DNA of 64,000 nucleotides from NCBI RefSeq assembly GCF_900218015.1, contig NZ_UFQQ01000005.1:186001-250000 (forward strand), written 5' to 3'. This document shows, in pieces, positions 10,239-19,252 of the stretch. The stretch's first letter is position 1. Each line of letters begins with the position of its first letter. The translations under genes and the position numbers were made by a program. The stretch comes from Rhodopseudomonas pentothenatexigens (lineage in GTDB: Bacteria; Pseudomonadota; Alphaproteobacteria; Rhizobiales; Xanthobacteraceae). A model generated the notes under the pieces. That model saw only the letters and a list, made by a program, of their open reading frames with translations, made no database searches and was not told where the DNA came from.

Positions 10239-10922
10239 ATGATCACACATCGACCGACTACACATCGACCGACTACACATCGACCGATCCGATTAGTCGC
10301 GCGGGCCGCTGTCGCGGCTTTTGCGCTGTTGCTATCCGCGGCCGCCCCGTCGGTTGCCGCGGAACCCACCGCCGCCGGCCTTTGGCAGCGCACCGAAACC
10401 GGCAAGCCCGGCGGCAAGCCGGTGGTCTGGGTGCTGATGCTCGATCGCGGCAACAACATGTACGAAGGCGTCGTCGCCAAGAGCTTTCCGCAGCCAGGGC
10501 AACCCAACCTGACGATTTGCGAGGAGTGCGAGGACGACCGCAAGAACCAGCCGATCCTCGGCATCTCGCTGATCCGCGATATGAAGCGGAAAGGCCGTGT
10601 CTATGAGGATGGCAATATCCTCGATCCGCGCAACGGCGACGTGTGGAAGGCGATGCTGACGGTCAGCCCCGATGGCCAGACCCTGACGCTGCGCGGCTAT
10701 CTGATGACGCCCGCGCTCGGCCAGGACGAGGACTGGTTCAGGCTGCCCGACAGCGCGATCTCTCAGCTCGATCCGGAAATCGTCGCCAAGTTCATGCCGG
10801 AACAGGCCGCAACCCAGGCGGCGCAGGCCGGCAAGCCGGCCGCGGCGCCGGGAACGGCCGGGAAGGCCAAGGCTCCGCCGGCCCCGGCCCCGAAGGGCGG
10901 CGCGATGGCCCCGGCGAAGTGA
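10239..10922 (+). CDS. DUF2147-family secreted protein
   Basis: A predicted periplasmic protein of 227 aa. A hydrophobic segment ending in the A-A-P-S-V-A-A-E cleavage-like site acts as a signal peptide. The body has the DUF2147 signature (A-G-L-W near the start, G-R-V-Y-E-D-G-N-I-L-D-P-R-N-G-D-V-W later), with an Ala/Pro/Lys-rich tail. Its biochemical function is unknown. The N-terminus before the signal peptide is built from a 15-bp tandem repeat (T-H-R-P-T units). An in-frame upstream ATG at 10146 could give a longer protein; neither start has a strong Shine-Dalgarno. A terminator follows. Confidence 0.75.
   Translation: MITHRPTTHRPTTHRPIRLVARAAVAAFALLLSAAAPSVAAEPTAAGLWQRTETGKPGGKPVVWVLMLDRGNNMYEGVVAKSFPQPGQPNLTICEECEDDRKNQPILGISLIRDMKRKGRVYEDGNILDPRNGDVWKAMLTVSPDGQTLTLRGYLMTPALGQDEDWFRLPDSAISQLDPEIVAKFMPEQAATQAAQAGKPAAAPGTAGKAKAPPAPAPKGGAMAPAK
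10245..10287 (+). repeat. 15-bp tandem repeat, nearly three copies
   Basis: The unit ACACATCGACCGACT occurs at 10245 and 10260, with a 13-bp partial copy from 10275. It sits just after the ATG of the DUF2147 gene. The 15-bp period keeps frame, so copy-number changes would alter only the protein's extreme N-terminus. Confidence 0.9.
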
Positions 10923-10969
10923 GACGCACGCGAGCCGGCGTTTGTTTCTGAAGATTGCGACCAACAGCA

Positions 10970-11001
10970 AAGAGCGCTCTCGGATGAGGGCGCTCTTTTT
11001 T
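10970..11001 (+). terminator. Rho-independent terminator after the DUF2147 gene
   Basis: AGAGCGC (10971-10977) pairs with GCGCTCT (10990-10996), followed immediately by a T-run. It lies about 50 nt after the stop codon. Confidence 0.85.
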
Positions 11002-11083
11002 GTTGGAACGCTGCGCTTGCTCGGACCCACCGGATCCCGAGTCGATCACTCCAGGCCTGAACTTGATCCCAAGCTGAGCGACT

Positions 11084-13156
11084 CTATTCGGTGGTCGGCG
11101 GAGCCGTGACGGCCGGCGGCGGCAACGGCTGGCTTTCGACGTCGGGGCCACCGGGCTGCAGCGATAGCACCGACTCGACCGCCGGCAATGCTGCGTCGGC
11201 CATCGCGGCGTGGCCTTCGGCGGTCGGGTGGATCGCGCCGCCATACACCGCCGACACCACGCCCCAGGTGGCGTCGTGAATGTCTGCCGGCTGGATCGCA
11301 GCGGCGAGGCCCTGCGGATAGGTCATCGCCGCGAAGTAGCTGTCGTTGGCGTCGCGAATCCATCGGGCGCGGGGCAAGTAGGCGCGGTAGTTGCTGGCGC
11401 CGGCACCGCAGGTCATCGGCGAGCTGCCGGCGGTGACGATGTCCGGGTTGAAGCTGTTGCCGCTCTGCGAGAAACAGGCGCGGTCGAATTCCGGGTCGGT
11501 GGCGGCGCGGGCGCAAAAGCCGTGGTCGGCGAACACCCGCTGATGGCCGTCGACGAAGGTCATCCGGTCCGACGACGGATTGCGGCACAACACTCCGTTG
11601 GAGCATTGCGCCAGATCCTTCAGCCGCGGGAGGAACTCGTTGTCGACGAAGGAGCTCACCGTGCTGAGCCGGGCCGGATCGGCGTTGAACGAAGGATGGA
11701 TGTCGAAGCCGGCCGGGCCGCCGGGACAGGGCGCGCCGCGGTTCGCCAGCGCCGGATTGGCGTAGGCGACGTAGACCACCCGCGACAGATCCTCGACCAT
11801 CGGCTTGAGGGCCTCGCGCAGCCGAGCGAAATCCCGTGGCAAAGTGCGGGCCAGCGCGGTGCGCGATTCCTCGACGGACCCGATCACGCCGGAACGCCGG
11901 AACAGCGCCCGCTCTGTGGCGGAATCGACGATGACGTCGGCGACCAGACCCGAGAAGTTGATGTCGTTGGCGCCGATCGACAGCAGCACCAGGTCGAGCG
12001 TGCGGTCCGGCTGCCGGCGATGCGCTGCGGTAAGCGCGGCGCGCAACTCGCCGAGCTGGCCGTCGACGCTGCCGGGGCAGGAGGTGCCGGATTTGGTGCG
12101 GATGCACTCCCTGGCGCGCTGCGAACCGAACAGTCCATCGGCGATGGTCGCGCCGGTGCAGGCGAGCGGCAGGTAGGTGACCGCGATGTGCGGGTGGCGG
12201 ACCGCGAGCGCCAGCGCGGTGCGGGTCTGGTAGCTGTACAGCGAGCGGTGGCAGGCGGCGTTGAACCAGGTCGCCGAATAGCGTTGCCAGTTCGCCAGCG
12301 TGTCGGGCGCCTCGCAGGCGCGGCCGCCCTTGAAGCCGGCGCGGCTCGGCCGGTAGAACTGGCCGATGCCGCTGCCGAGATAGGATTTGAAGCAGAAGCC
12401 TTCGTCCGACAGCGCAATGGCGCGGTCCGGATTGCCTTCGCCTGACCCGATCGAGTCGCCGAGGCCGGCGATGAGGAAATCCCGCACCATGATCTGGGTG
12501 GTGACGCGCAGCGGCGCGTCGGCGCCGCTGGTGATGTCGACGGTGGCGACCGTCGGCTTGCCGTAGCGGGCGCGGAAATTGATCGGTTCGGCGCAGTCCT
12601 GGGTGGCGTTGCGTGGACCCTCGCCGTCGTCGAACGTCCAGGCGCAGATCGCCCCGACCGGGATCGCGCCGCTCAGCCGTACCGTTACTGGATGCTCGGT
12701 GGGGGTCAGGTAGCTTTCCTTGACCCCGTCACGGGTGCAGGGTTCGTTGACCCGGCCGGCGAGATCGATGCACAGCCGGTTGACGACGTTGCGGGCCCAG
12801 CCGCGGCCTTCGCTCTGCCGGCCGAGCGTCTGTTCCGACGTCAGCACGGTCAGTCCGGACAATGCCTCGACCTGCTCGCGGAAGTCGCGTTCTTCCCGAA
12901 ACAGCCGGAACCGGTTGCGCACTTCCCAACTGATCAGCATCGAGCCGTCGGTGACCGGCACCGCCGCCAGCGGCGGGGTGGCTGTCTGCGGCGCGGTCGC
13001 GGGGGGCGCTGCGGCCGGTGGCGGCGCGGCGGGGGCGGCCGGTTCGGGGCTCTTCGAGCCACCAAACAGCGAGAATTGAGCGGAAGCGGGCAGCGGCGAG
13101 GCGCCGGCCGCGGCGGTCAGCAGCAACAACAACGCCAGGGAGCGGAAACGGGACAT
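11084..13156 (-). CDS. Secreted SGNH/GDSL-type hydrolase
   Basis: A 690-aa exported protein. A Leu/Ala-rich signal peptide (S-L-A-L-L-L-L-L-T-A-A) is followed by a Pro/Ala-rich linker to about residue 60. The hydrolase part has G-L-G-D-S-I-G-S-G-E-G (nucleophile Ser near 234), L-S-I-G-A-N-D-I-N (block with oxyanion Asn) and I-H-P-T-A-E-G-H near 646 (catalytic His region). That is the SGNH order G-D-S / G-x-N-D / H. Many Cys in the catalytic part suggest disulfides in the periplasm. The substrate is unknown. ATG 13156 is used because it opens the signal peptide. It lies 91 nt downstream of the UPF0104 gene and is probably in one operon with it. Confidence 0.78.
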   Translation of the reverse strand: MSRFRSLALLLLLTAAAGASPLPASAQFSLFGGSKSPEPAAPAAPPPAAAPPATAPQTATPPLAAVPVTDGSMLISWEVRNRFRLFREERDFREQVEALSGLTVLTSEQTLGRQSEGRGWARNVVNRLCIDLAGRVNEPCTRDGVKESYLTPTEHPVTVRLSGAIPVGAICAWTFDDGEGPRNATQDCAEPINFRARYGKPTVATVDITSGADAPLRVTTQIMVRDFLIAGLGDSIGSGEGNPDRAIALSDEGFCFKSYLGSGIGQFYRPSRAGFKGGRACEAPDTLANWQRYSATWFNAACHRSLYSYQTRTALALAVRHPHIAVTYLPLACTGATIADGLFGSQRARECIRTKSGTSCPGSVDGQLGELRAALTAAHRRQPDRTLDLVLLSIGANDINFSGLVADVIVDSATERALFRRSGVIGSVEESRTALARTLPRDFARLREALKPMVEDLSRVVYVAYANPALANRGAPCPGGPAGFDIHPSFNADPARLSTVSSFVDNEFLPRLKDLAQCSNGVLCRNPSSDRMTFVDGHQRVFADHGFCARAATDPEFDRACFSQSGNSFNPDIVTAGSSPMTCGAGASNYRAYLPRARWIRDANDSYFAAMTYPQGLAAAIQPADIHDATWGVVSAVYGGAIHPTAEGHAAMADAALPAVESVLSLQPGGPDVESQPLPPPAVTAPPTTE

Positions 13157-13247
13157 GGTACCACGCGGCCATGAGGGATCGCGGCCATTGACGCCGCGGT
13201 TGAGGCCAAAATATGAGCCCCGTCGCGACCACGGACGGATATTGGAA

Positions 13248-14330
13248 CTAGAGCTTCGGGGAACGGTGCAGAGCCTGTCCGACGGGAGCCCTGACCGGCG
13301 CTGCGGCGGTGGCGGCGTGGTCCTCGCCATTGCAGGCGTTGCGGCGGTCGCGCCACGGCTTGATCACGCTCAGCCAGATCTCGCGCAGGCCCATGATCGA
13401 GATCGCGATTCCGAACGGCAACAGGAAGTACAATACGCGATAGATCAGCAGGGTGGCGATGATGTCCTCGCGGGCGAACATCGGCAGCGCCACCAGCATC
13501 GCGGCGTCGAACACGCCGAGGCTGCCCGGGGCATGGCTGGCGAAGCCGAGCAGGGTGGCGAGGATGAACACCACCGCCAGCGACACGTAGTCGATATACG
13601 GCTCCGAGGGCATCAGCAGGTACATCGCCAGCGCGCAGAAGCCGAGATCGATCACGCCGATCAGCACCTGGACCAGGGTGAGCTTGGCCGACGGCAGCAC
13701 CACCTTCCAGCCGTTCTGACCGAGCTCGCGGCGCTTCTTGCCGGTGGCCAGCCAGACGAAATAGGCCGCAATGCCGACCAGACAGGCGACGCCGATCAGC
13801 CGGTTGATCTGATCGGGCAGCAGGTCCATCGCGCTCGCCGCCGCCGGATGCCAGATCATGCCGATGCCGAGCACGAACAGGTTGCCGAGCCAAAACGTCA
13901 GGCCGGAGATGAAGCAGATCTTGGCGACGTCGATCGCGGTGAGGCCGTAGTCCGAATAGATCCGGAACCGGATCGCACCGCCGGTGAACACCGTGGCGCC
14001 GAGATTGTGACCGATCACGTAGGACGTGAACGCCGACATCGCGGCGATGCGGTACGGCACGTGCAGCTTGCCGATCGTCCGTAGCGCGAAAAAATCGTAG
14101 AACGTCAGGGTGCAGAACGCACCGACCACGCACAGCGCCGCCAGCCCGATCTGGGTGGGGCTCTTGTCGGTCAGCGCGGTCAGAATGACGGTGTGATCGA
14201 CCCCCTTGAGGGTACGGACCAGCGACGATATCGCGAAGCCGATAATCAAGATGCTGGCGACGATACCGACACGTTTCCAGCCGATATACGTCTTGAAGCC
14301 ACGCCCCAGCGCGCTCAGCAGTCGATGCAT
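13248..14330 (-). CDS. UPF0104/YbhN-family membrane protein (MprF-type flippase domain)
   Basis: A 360-aa inner-membrane protein with about 8 hydrophobic helices. The family hallmarks are visible: conserved S-A-F-T-S-Y-V-I-G-H-N-L-G and G-G-A-I-R-F-R-I-Y early, and S-H-A-P-G-S-L-G-V-F-D-A late. This fold is the N-terminal flippase domain of lysylphosphatidylglycerol synthases; stand-alone members lack the aminoacyl transferase part, as here. A lipid or lipid-linked substrate is likely but unknown. It is the first gene of a probable two-gene unit with the SGNH hydrolase. Confidence 0.85.
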   Translation of the reverse strand: MHRLLSALGRGFKTYIGWKRVGIVASILIIGFAISSLVRTLKGVDHTVILTALTDKSPTQIGLAALCVVGAFCTLTFYDFFALRTIGKLHVPYRIAAMSAFTSYVIGHNLGATVFTGGAIRFRIYSDYGLTAIDVAKICFISGLTFWLGNLFVLGIGMIWHPAAASAMDLLPDQINRLIGVACLVGIAAYFVWLATGKKRRELGQNGWKVVLPSAKLTLVQVLIGVIDLGFCALAMYLLMPSEPYIDYVSLAVVFILATLLGFASHAPGSLGVFDAAMLVALPMFAREDIIATLLIYRVLYFLLPFGIAISIMGLREIWLSVIKPWRDRRNACNGEDHAATAAAPVRAPVGQALHRSPKL

Positions 14331-14638
14331 TCGTCCTCCCGGCGGGGCGGCAACGCGACGAACGCCGCCTGCAGCACGACCCTGCTACCGGCGTTCGACT
14401 TACTCATCCGCGCAATTCCTTAGGGCATAAATGCCCCGTCGTGCAATCCGCCGTACTGTCGCGTGCGGATCGCGCATCAATGGGACGGTCGGCTGTCAGC
14501 GCCCTTGACGTGGCGCAAACGAGCCGTCCGGCGGCTGCATGGCGGCCCCGATCAGGGCTGTGCGTGCTCGCAACGCCCGCTCGATATAGGGCGCAGCTGC
14601 GGCCCGCGCCATTGCGGCGTGGCGCCCCCGGGAACTGC

Positions 14639-14663
14639 GGAACGGGCTTCGGTGCCGCTGGTT
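14639..14663 (+). promoter_or_regulatory. EcfG-type general stress promoter upstream of yciF
   Basis: GGAAC at 14639-14643 and GGTT at 14660-14663 are separated by 16 nt, matching the alphaproteobacterial EcfG consensus (GGAAC-N16/17-[C]GTT). It lies about 77 nt before the ATG at 14740 of a YciF-type stress protein. The rest of the 14331-14739 gap has no gene I can support. Confidence 0.65.
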
Positions 14664-14739
14664 AACGTCGCGAAGGCCGGAGCACCGGCGTGCGGCGCAG
14701 TCGCCGGGCCCCGCTCCGGGTAACCAGAGAGGAACCGCA

Positions 14740-15246
14740 ATGGGACTTTTCACCAAAGACATCAAGACGATGGACGATCTGTTCGTGCATCAGCTGCAGG
14801 ATATCTATTATGCCGAGAAGCAGCTCCTGAAAGCGATCCCGAAAATGGCCGACAAGGCCACCGATCCGATGCTGAAACAGGGATTTCTGACCCATCTGGA
14901 CGAGACCAAGGGTCACGTGAAGCGCCTGGAGCAGGTGTTCGAAATGCACGGCGTGCAGGCCAAGGCGATCGATTGCCCGGCGATCGACGGCATCATCGAA
15001 GAAGCCGACGAGACCGCCGGCGAGGTCGAGGACAAGAAGGTGCTCGATGCCGCGCTGATCAACGCTGCGCAGGCGGTCGAGCACTACGAAATCGTGCGCT
15101 ACGGCAGTCTGGTTTCGTGGGCCAAGCTGCTCGGCCGTAACGACTGTGCGGCTGTGCTGCAGAAGACGCTGGACGAAGAGAAGGCCACCGACAAGAAGCT
15201 CAACACGCTGGCCGAGAGCCAGGTCAATCTGCGCGCCGCCGGCTGA
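14740..15246 (+). CDS. YciE/YciF-family ferritin-like protein (DUF892)
   Basis: A 168-aa four-helix ferritin-like protein. The N-terminal D-L-F-V-H-Q-L-Q-D-I-Y-Y-A-E-K-Q-L and the later E-H-Y-E-I-x-R-Y-G supply the Glu/His ligands of a diiron site typical of DUF892. The family is induced by osmotic and general stress; its reaction is not established. An EcfG-type promoter upstream fits that. The AGAGAGGA Shine-Dalgarno is clear. It is monocistronic: the next gene is convergent. Confidence 0.9.
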   Translation: MGLFTKDIKTMDDLFVHQLQDIYYAEKQLLKAIPKMADKATDPMLKQGFLTHLDETKGHVKRLEQVFEMHGVQAKAIDCPAIDGIIEEADETAGEVEDKKVLDAALINAAQAVEHYEIVRYGSLVSWAKLLGRNDCAAVLQKTLDEEKATDKKLNTLAESQVNLRAAG

Positions 15247-15347
15247 CCGCTTACGACAGGCGTATGACGCCCCGATGAGGCCAAAGGCCGCGCGGATTTC
15301 CGTGCGGCCTTTGCTGTTTGCAGCCGCGAACGCGCCCGATCGGGCGT

Positions 15348-15788
15348 TCAGACTTTGCGCAAGGCGAAATAAGCGCCGCAAAACGCCATCGCGGCGCCCA
15401 GCAACAGCGTGACCAGACCCGCGATCACGCCCGCCGCGCTCGGCGCCGTGGAGGGCGCCGACGCAGCCTGCCCGGCGGCGGCGAGTACCAGCACCAGCAC
15501 CACGATGAGAAACTGGCGCAGCTTCGGCGGGATCTGTCCGGCTGCGGCATGGTCCATCAGCCGCGCCGTGAAGTAGCCGCCGGCGAAGCCGCCGGTCGCG
15601 ACCAGCCACCACGCCAGCGCCGCGCTCGCCGGCATCAAGCTGCCGGAGTCGCTGCGCCACAATCCGCTGAGATCGAGCCCGACGTTCTGCCCGAGCATGT
15701 GTAGCGCCAAGGCCATCAACAGGCCGGACATCAGGGCGCCGCCCAGGATCAGGTGGCGAGGGTACTGGGTGGATTCGGTCTTGGGCAT
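15348..15788 (-). CDS. Small polytopic membrane protein, unknown function
   Basis: About 146 aa with four hydrophobic segments (about 14-34, 58-80, 92-111 and 119-141), separated by short loops, and a basic C-terminus (A-L-R-K-V). No enzymatic motif is seen. ATG 15788 opens M-P-K-T-E-S-T; the frame extends upstream but over the start of the divergent gene, so the short form is preferred. I do not recognise the family. Confidence 0.6.
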   Translation of the reverse strand: MPKTESTQYPRHLILGGALMSGLLMALALHMLGQNVGLDLSGLWRSDSGSLMPASAALAWWLVATGGFAGGYFTARLMDHAAAGQIPPKLRQFLIVVLVLVLAAAGQAASAPSTAPSAAGVIAGLVTLLLGAAMAFCGAYFALRKV

Positions 15789-15932
15789 GGCGGGTCCGTG
15801 GAGCACAATTGTAGAAAACCGAGCCTCCGCCGACAAGTTGTCCGATCGGTCGCTGCGGCGCGGGCTGATCGCCGCATTGCATCGCCGCATCGGCTCCGGC
15901 AATGACGGCGAACCGGCAGGGGAGGCTTTGCG

Positions 15933-16529
15933 GTGACGCGACGATCCGATCAACCCGACCACCGCGATCCGGGGCCGGCCTACGCCTACAAGGCCTCGCT
16001 GATCGGTGCAGCGCAACAGTTCGAGCTGGGCGAGGATGGTCTGATCTGGCGGATCGGGCCGAAGGCCGGACTTTGGCCGTATGCGACGATCGCCAAGGTG
16101 CGGTTGAGCTACCGGCCGGTGTCGATGCAATCGCGGCGCTACCGCGCCGATCTCCAGGACGCCTCCGGCGCCCGGCTGCGGATTCTGTCGACCACCTGGC
16201 AGACGGTGGCGCTGATGGCGCCGCAGGACGAAGCCTACCGCACCTTCATGATCGAACTGCATCGCCGGATGCACAAGGCCGGCAGCCGCGCCGAACTAAT
16301 CGGTGGCCTGCCGCCGGTCGTGCATACCTCCGCGCTGGTGCTGATCGCACTGGTCGCCGTGGCGCTGACCGGGTTGTTGGCGCGCGCGGTGGCGGTCGGA
16401 TCGTGGTCGGGTGCGCTGTTCCTGGCCGGCTTTGCGCTGCTGTTCGGCTGGCAGATCGGCGGCTTCATCCGCCGCAACCGCCCGCGCCGCTACACTTTCG
16501 CCGACGTGCCGAAGGATTTGCTGCCGTAG
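15933..16529 (+). CDS. Membrane protein of unknown function
   Basis: A 198-aa protein with a soluble N-terminal half rich in beta-strand pattern (residues 20-110), then two transmembrane helices near 130-150 and 157-177 and a short basic tail. The start is a GTG with GGGAGG-like sequence upstream. The layout (N-terminal PH-like cytoplasmic part plus two TM helices) suggests a membrane-anchored sensor or structural protein, but no function can be assigned. It is convergent with the UspA gene. Confidence 0.65.
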   Translation: MTRRSDQPDHRDPGPAYAYKASLIGAAQQFELGEDGLIWRIGPKAGLWPYATIAKVRLSYRPVSMQSRRYRADLQDASGARLRILSTTWQTVALMAPQDEAYRTFMIELHRRMHKAGSRAELIGGLPPVVHTSALVLIALVAVALTGLLARAVAVGSWSGALFLAGFALLFGWQIGGFIRRNRPRRYTFADVPKDLLP

Positions 16530-16558
16530 CCGCAGGCATCGATGCTTCGGCGATGGAG

Positions 16559-16990
16559 CTAGTCGCTTTCCCGAACGACCAGTACCGAACACGGCGCGTA
16601 GCGCACGACGTGGCCGGCGTTGGAGCCGAGGAAGTAGCTGCGCATCGCCGGCCGGTGCGAACTCATCACGATCAGATCGGCACCGATCGCCGCCACCTCT
16701 TCGAGGATCTCGTGATAGATGCCGCCCTGGCGCACGTTGGTCGACAGCCGGTGCGGCGGGATGCCGGAATTGCGGGCGATCTCGGCCAGCGCAGTTTCCG
16801 CCGACTGCCGCTGCTGATCGTCGAAATCCGCCGGGACGTATTCGGCGAGCATCACCGGGGTGATCGCCAGCACGTGCAGCAGCCGCACCTTGCCGTCATA
16901 GCTGTCGGCCAGCTTCGCCGCGGTCGCGATCGCCGGCTGGGCGAGCGCGGGATCGACCAGGTCGATCGGTACGAGGATGGACTTGAACAT
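16559..16990 (-). CDS. Universal stress protein (UspA family)
   Basis: A 143-aa cytoplasmic protein with the UspA fold: I-L-V-P-I-D-L at the N-terminus, A-D-L-I-V-M-S-S-H-R near 110, and G-S-N-A-G-H-V-V-R-Y-A-P-C-S-V-L-V-V at the C-terminus. The last part is the ATP-binding G-x2-G-x9-G-[ST] region in slightly altered form (S-S-H instead of G-S-H). Such proteins help survival under starvation or oxidative stress. An AGGAGG-like Shine-Dalgarno precedes the ATG. The neighbouring sixA gene ends up in the same direction. Confidence 0.92.
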   Translation of the reverse strand: MFKSILVPIDLVDPALAQPAIATAAKLADSYDGKVRLLHVLAITPVMLAEYVPADFDDQQRQSAETALAEIARNSGIPPHRLSTNVRQGGIYHEILEEVAAIGADLIVMSSHRPAMRSYFLGSNAGHVVRYAPCSVLVVRESD

Positions 16991-17036
16991 CGCCGGCTCC
17001 TCCTGATCAGCGGAAGGGCGACACCATCGTCCTCCG

Positions 17037-17567
17037 TCAGCTCGCTTCGCGCAATACTTTCGGGCTGACGAAATGTTGCAGCTTGCCGGTGCCGAACGCG
17101 GCGTCGGCCCAATCGGCGATCGGGAAGTCGATCACCACCACCGCCGCGGTCGGCATGCTGCCGGAGAGCTGGCGCCGCTCCGCCTCGTTGCAGGTGCAGG
17201 TCAATGCCAGCGCCAGTTCGTGCAGGCCTGGATTGTGGCCGATCAGCATCAGCCGGTTGATGCCGGCGGATACCCCGTGGATCGCCTGGAGTAGTTGCGA
17301 AGCGCTCGCGCTGTACAGCTCCGGCAGATACTCGACCTGCGGCTCGCGGTTCGCCGGAAACAGCTCTGACAAAACGTCCCAGGTCTGCCGGGTCCGGGTC
17401 GCGGTGGAGATCAGCACCTGATCGGGCACCAGATGTTCCGCGGCGAGCCAGGCGGCGATCTCCGCGGCATCGCTGCGGCCGCGGTCTTCCAGGCGGCGGT
17501 CATGGTCCTTGCCGCTCGGCGCGTCCCTTTCGGTTTTGGCGTGTCGCAGCAGGATCAGGCGGCGCAT
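17037..17567 (-). CDS. sixA: Phosphohistidine phosphatase, SixA family
   Basis: A 176-aa histidine-phosphatase-superfamily enzyme. The catalytic L-R-H-A-K-T-E motif is at the N-terminus, with the nucleophile in R-H; L-I-G-H-N-P-G-L-H mid-protein supplies the second His. SixA removes phosphate from Hpt-type phosphohistidine, e.g. on ArcB in E. coli, so it could act on hybrid-kinase relays such as those in this window (inference). The start and spacing fit cotranscription with the UspA gene 46 nt downstream. Confidence 0.88.
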   Translation of the reverse strand: MRRLILLRHAKTERDAPSGKDHDRRLEDRGRSDAAEIAAWLAAEHLVPDQVLISTATRTRQTWDVLSELFPANREPQVEYLPELYSASASQLLQAIHGVSAGINRLMLIGHNPGLHELALALTCTCNEAERRQLSGSMPTAAVVVIDFPIADWADAAFGTGKLQHFVSPKVLREAS

Positions 17568-17710
17568 GAAATCTTCCCAGCGGGTGGAGCTTGCGGATTA
17601 ATCGAGACCGGCCGGCAGGACAAGGTGACAACCGTCCGTGCTGTCCGTATTGAACGCGTATCTCGCAACAACGGGACCCCCGTTTGCGGATGCGCTCTTT
17701 AGGAAACGGC

Positions 17711-19117
17711 ATGGATTCGCTCCCGACAAGTGCGACGAATGGACCGGGTTTCGCGACCGAAACCGACGCGGAACCGCACGCGCGGCTGACCTTCGATCTC
17801 GATGTCGATCTCTGTGTGATCGGAGCTGGGCTGGCGGGACTGTCGGTGGCGCTGGAGGCGGCGCAGGCCGGCCTCAGCGTCGCGGTGCTGGAGAGCGGGC
17901 GGATCGGATGGGGCGGGTCGGGGCATCATCTCGGCACGGTGATGCCGGGCTACGGCGTACCGATCGCGGATCTGATCGCCCGGGTCGGCCTCGAGCACGC
18001 CAGTGCGCTGTGGGCGCTGTCGCGCGAAGGCATGGAGATCGTCCGTACCCGTGCCACCGACGAGGCGATGTCGGGCCTCGCGCTGTCGGATGGCGCGCTG
18101 GAGGTCTCCAACGTCGATCTCGGCGACCGCCTGGTGGCCCGATTGCAGACGCTCGGCGTCGATTTCGGCTCCGAGGTCGAGGGTTGGCCGATCGACAAGG
18201 TCCGCGACGTGCTGCGGACCGACCGTTACTTCCACGGCATCTATTATCCGACCGCCTTCCAGATCGACGCCCGTCTCTACCTGGTCGGCCTGGAGCGGCT
18301 GGCGCGGCGGGCGGGGGTCCGGATTTTCGAGGAGACGCCGGCGGTCGGAATCGACTTTTCCGGCATCCGCAAGCGGATCTCGACGCCGAATGCGCGGCTG
18401 CGCGCCTCCGACATCGTGCTGGCCGGCAGCGTTCATCTCGGTGCGCCATCGCGGCAGGTGGCGGAGACGCTGCTGCCGGTGTGGCGCGCCGCGGCGCTGA
18501 CGGCTCCGCTCGGAGATCGCCTCCTCGAGGCGATCGGCTTCGCCGGCTCGATTGCCGACACCGATGGTGTCGATCACTACCGCATCGTCGGCGGCGACCG
18601 GTTGCTGTGGGCGAGCGGCGAGACCACGTTCGAGGTTGCGCCGCAGCGTCTGGAAGGCGTGATCCGTCGCCGGATCCGCGCGGTGTTCCCGCAACTCGGC
18701 GAGGTCGAGATCGCCCGAAGCTTCACCGCGGCGGTCGGGATGACGGTGCACGGCATGCCGCAGATCGGGGAGTTGCGTCCGGGTCTGTGGGTCGCGAGCG
18801 GATTCGGCCGCCAGGGGCTCGCCACCACGGCGATTGCCGGCCGGCTGATCGCCCGCGGCCTCACTCACGCTGACGAACGATGGAAGCTGTTCTCGCCGTT
18901 CGATCTGGTGTGGGCCGGCGGCCGGATCGGCCGCATCGTGGGCCAGGGCGTGTACCTTGCAACGCGGGAAAGCGCGCTCGCCGCCGGTGCGCTGGCGCGC
19001 TATCGCGAGCGGGCCGCCGCCCGCACCCGGATCAAGGACGAGCGGGCCGAGGCCAAGCGCGCGGCGCGCCGCAGCAGTGCCGCCGCCCGACAGTCGGAGC
19101 AGCCTCCGGCCAATTAG
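17711..19117 (+). CDS. FAD-dependent oxidoreductase, DAO family
   Basis: A 468-aa flavoprotein. D-L-C-V-I-G-A-G-L-A-G-L-S near residue 38 is the FAD-binding dinucleotide fold. W-V-A-S-G-F-G-R-Q-G-L near residue 365 is the C-terminal flavin-contact segment of D-amino-acid-oxidase/glycine-oxidase-like enzymes. The C-terminal 35 residues are highly charged (Arg/Ala/Glu). The amine or amino-acid substrate is unknown. ATG 17711 is chosen because AGGA lies 7 nt upstream; the in-frame 17684 start has no Shine-Dalgarno. The next gene, msrB, follows 135 nt later. Confidence 0.82.
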   Translation: MDSLPTSATNGPGFATETDAEPHARLTFDLDVDLCVIGAGLAGLSVALEAAQAGLSVAVLESGRIGWGGSGHHLGTVMPGYGVPIADLIARVGLEHASALWALSREGMEIVRTRATDEAMSGLALSDGALEVSNVDLGDRLVARLQTLGVDFGSEVEGWPIDKVRDVLRTDRYFHGIYYPTAFQIDARLYLVGLERLARRAGVRIFEETPAVGIDFSGIRKRISTPNARLRASDIVLAGSVHLGAPSRQVAETLLPVWRAAALTAPLGDRLLEAIGFAGSIADTDGVDHYRIVGGDRLLWASGETTFEVAPQRLEGVIRRRIRAVFPQLGEVEIARSFTAAVGMTVHGMPQIGELRPGLWVASGFGRQGLATTAIAGRLIARGLTHADERWKLFSPFDLVWAGGRIGRIVGQGVYLATRESALAAGALARYRERAAARTRIKDERAEAKRAARRSSAAARQSEQPPAN

Positions 19118-19252
19118 GCCCGCACCGCAGACGGTCTGGCTCGCGACAATGTGAGCGCCCGGCGGGTCGGCGGATGTAACCTGACACACGGCGGCTGCGT
19201 ATCTCGACCAGCGCCGCCTGGGCTTTCACGCAGACCACGCAGGGAAACAATC

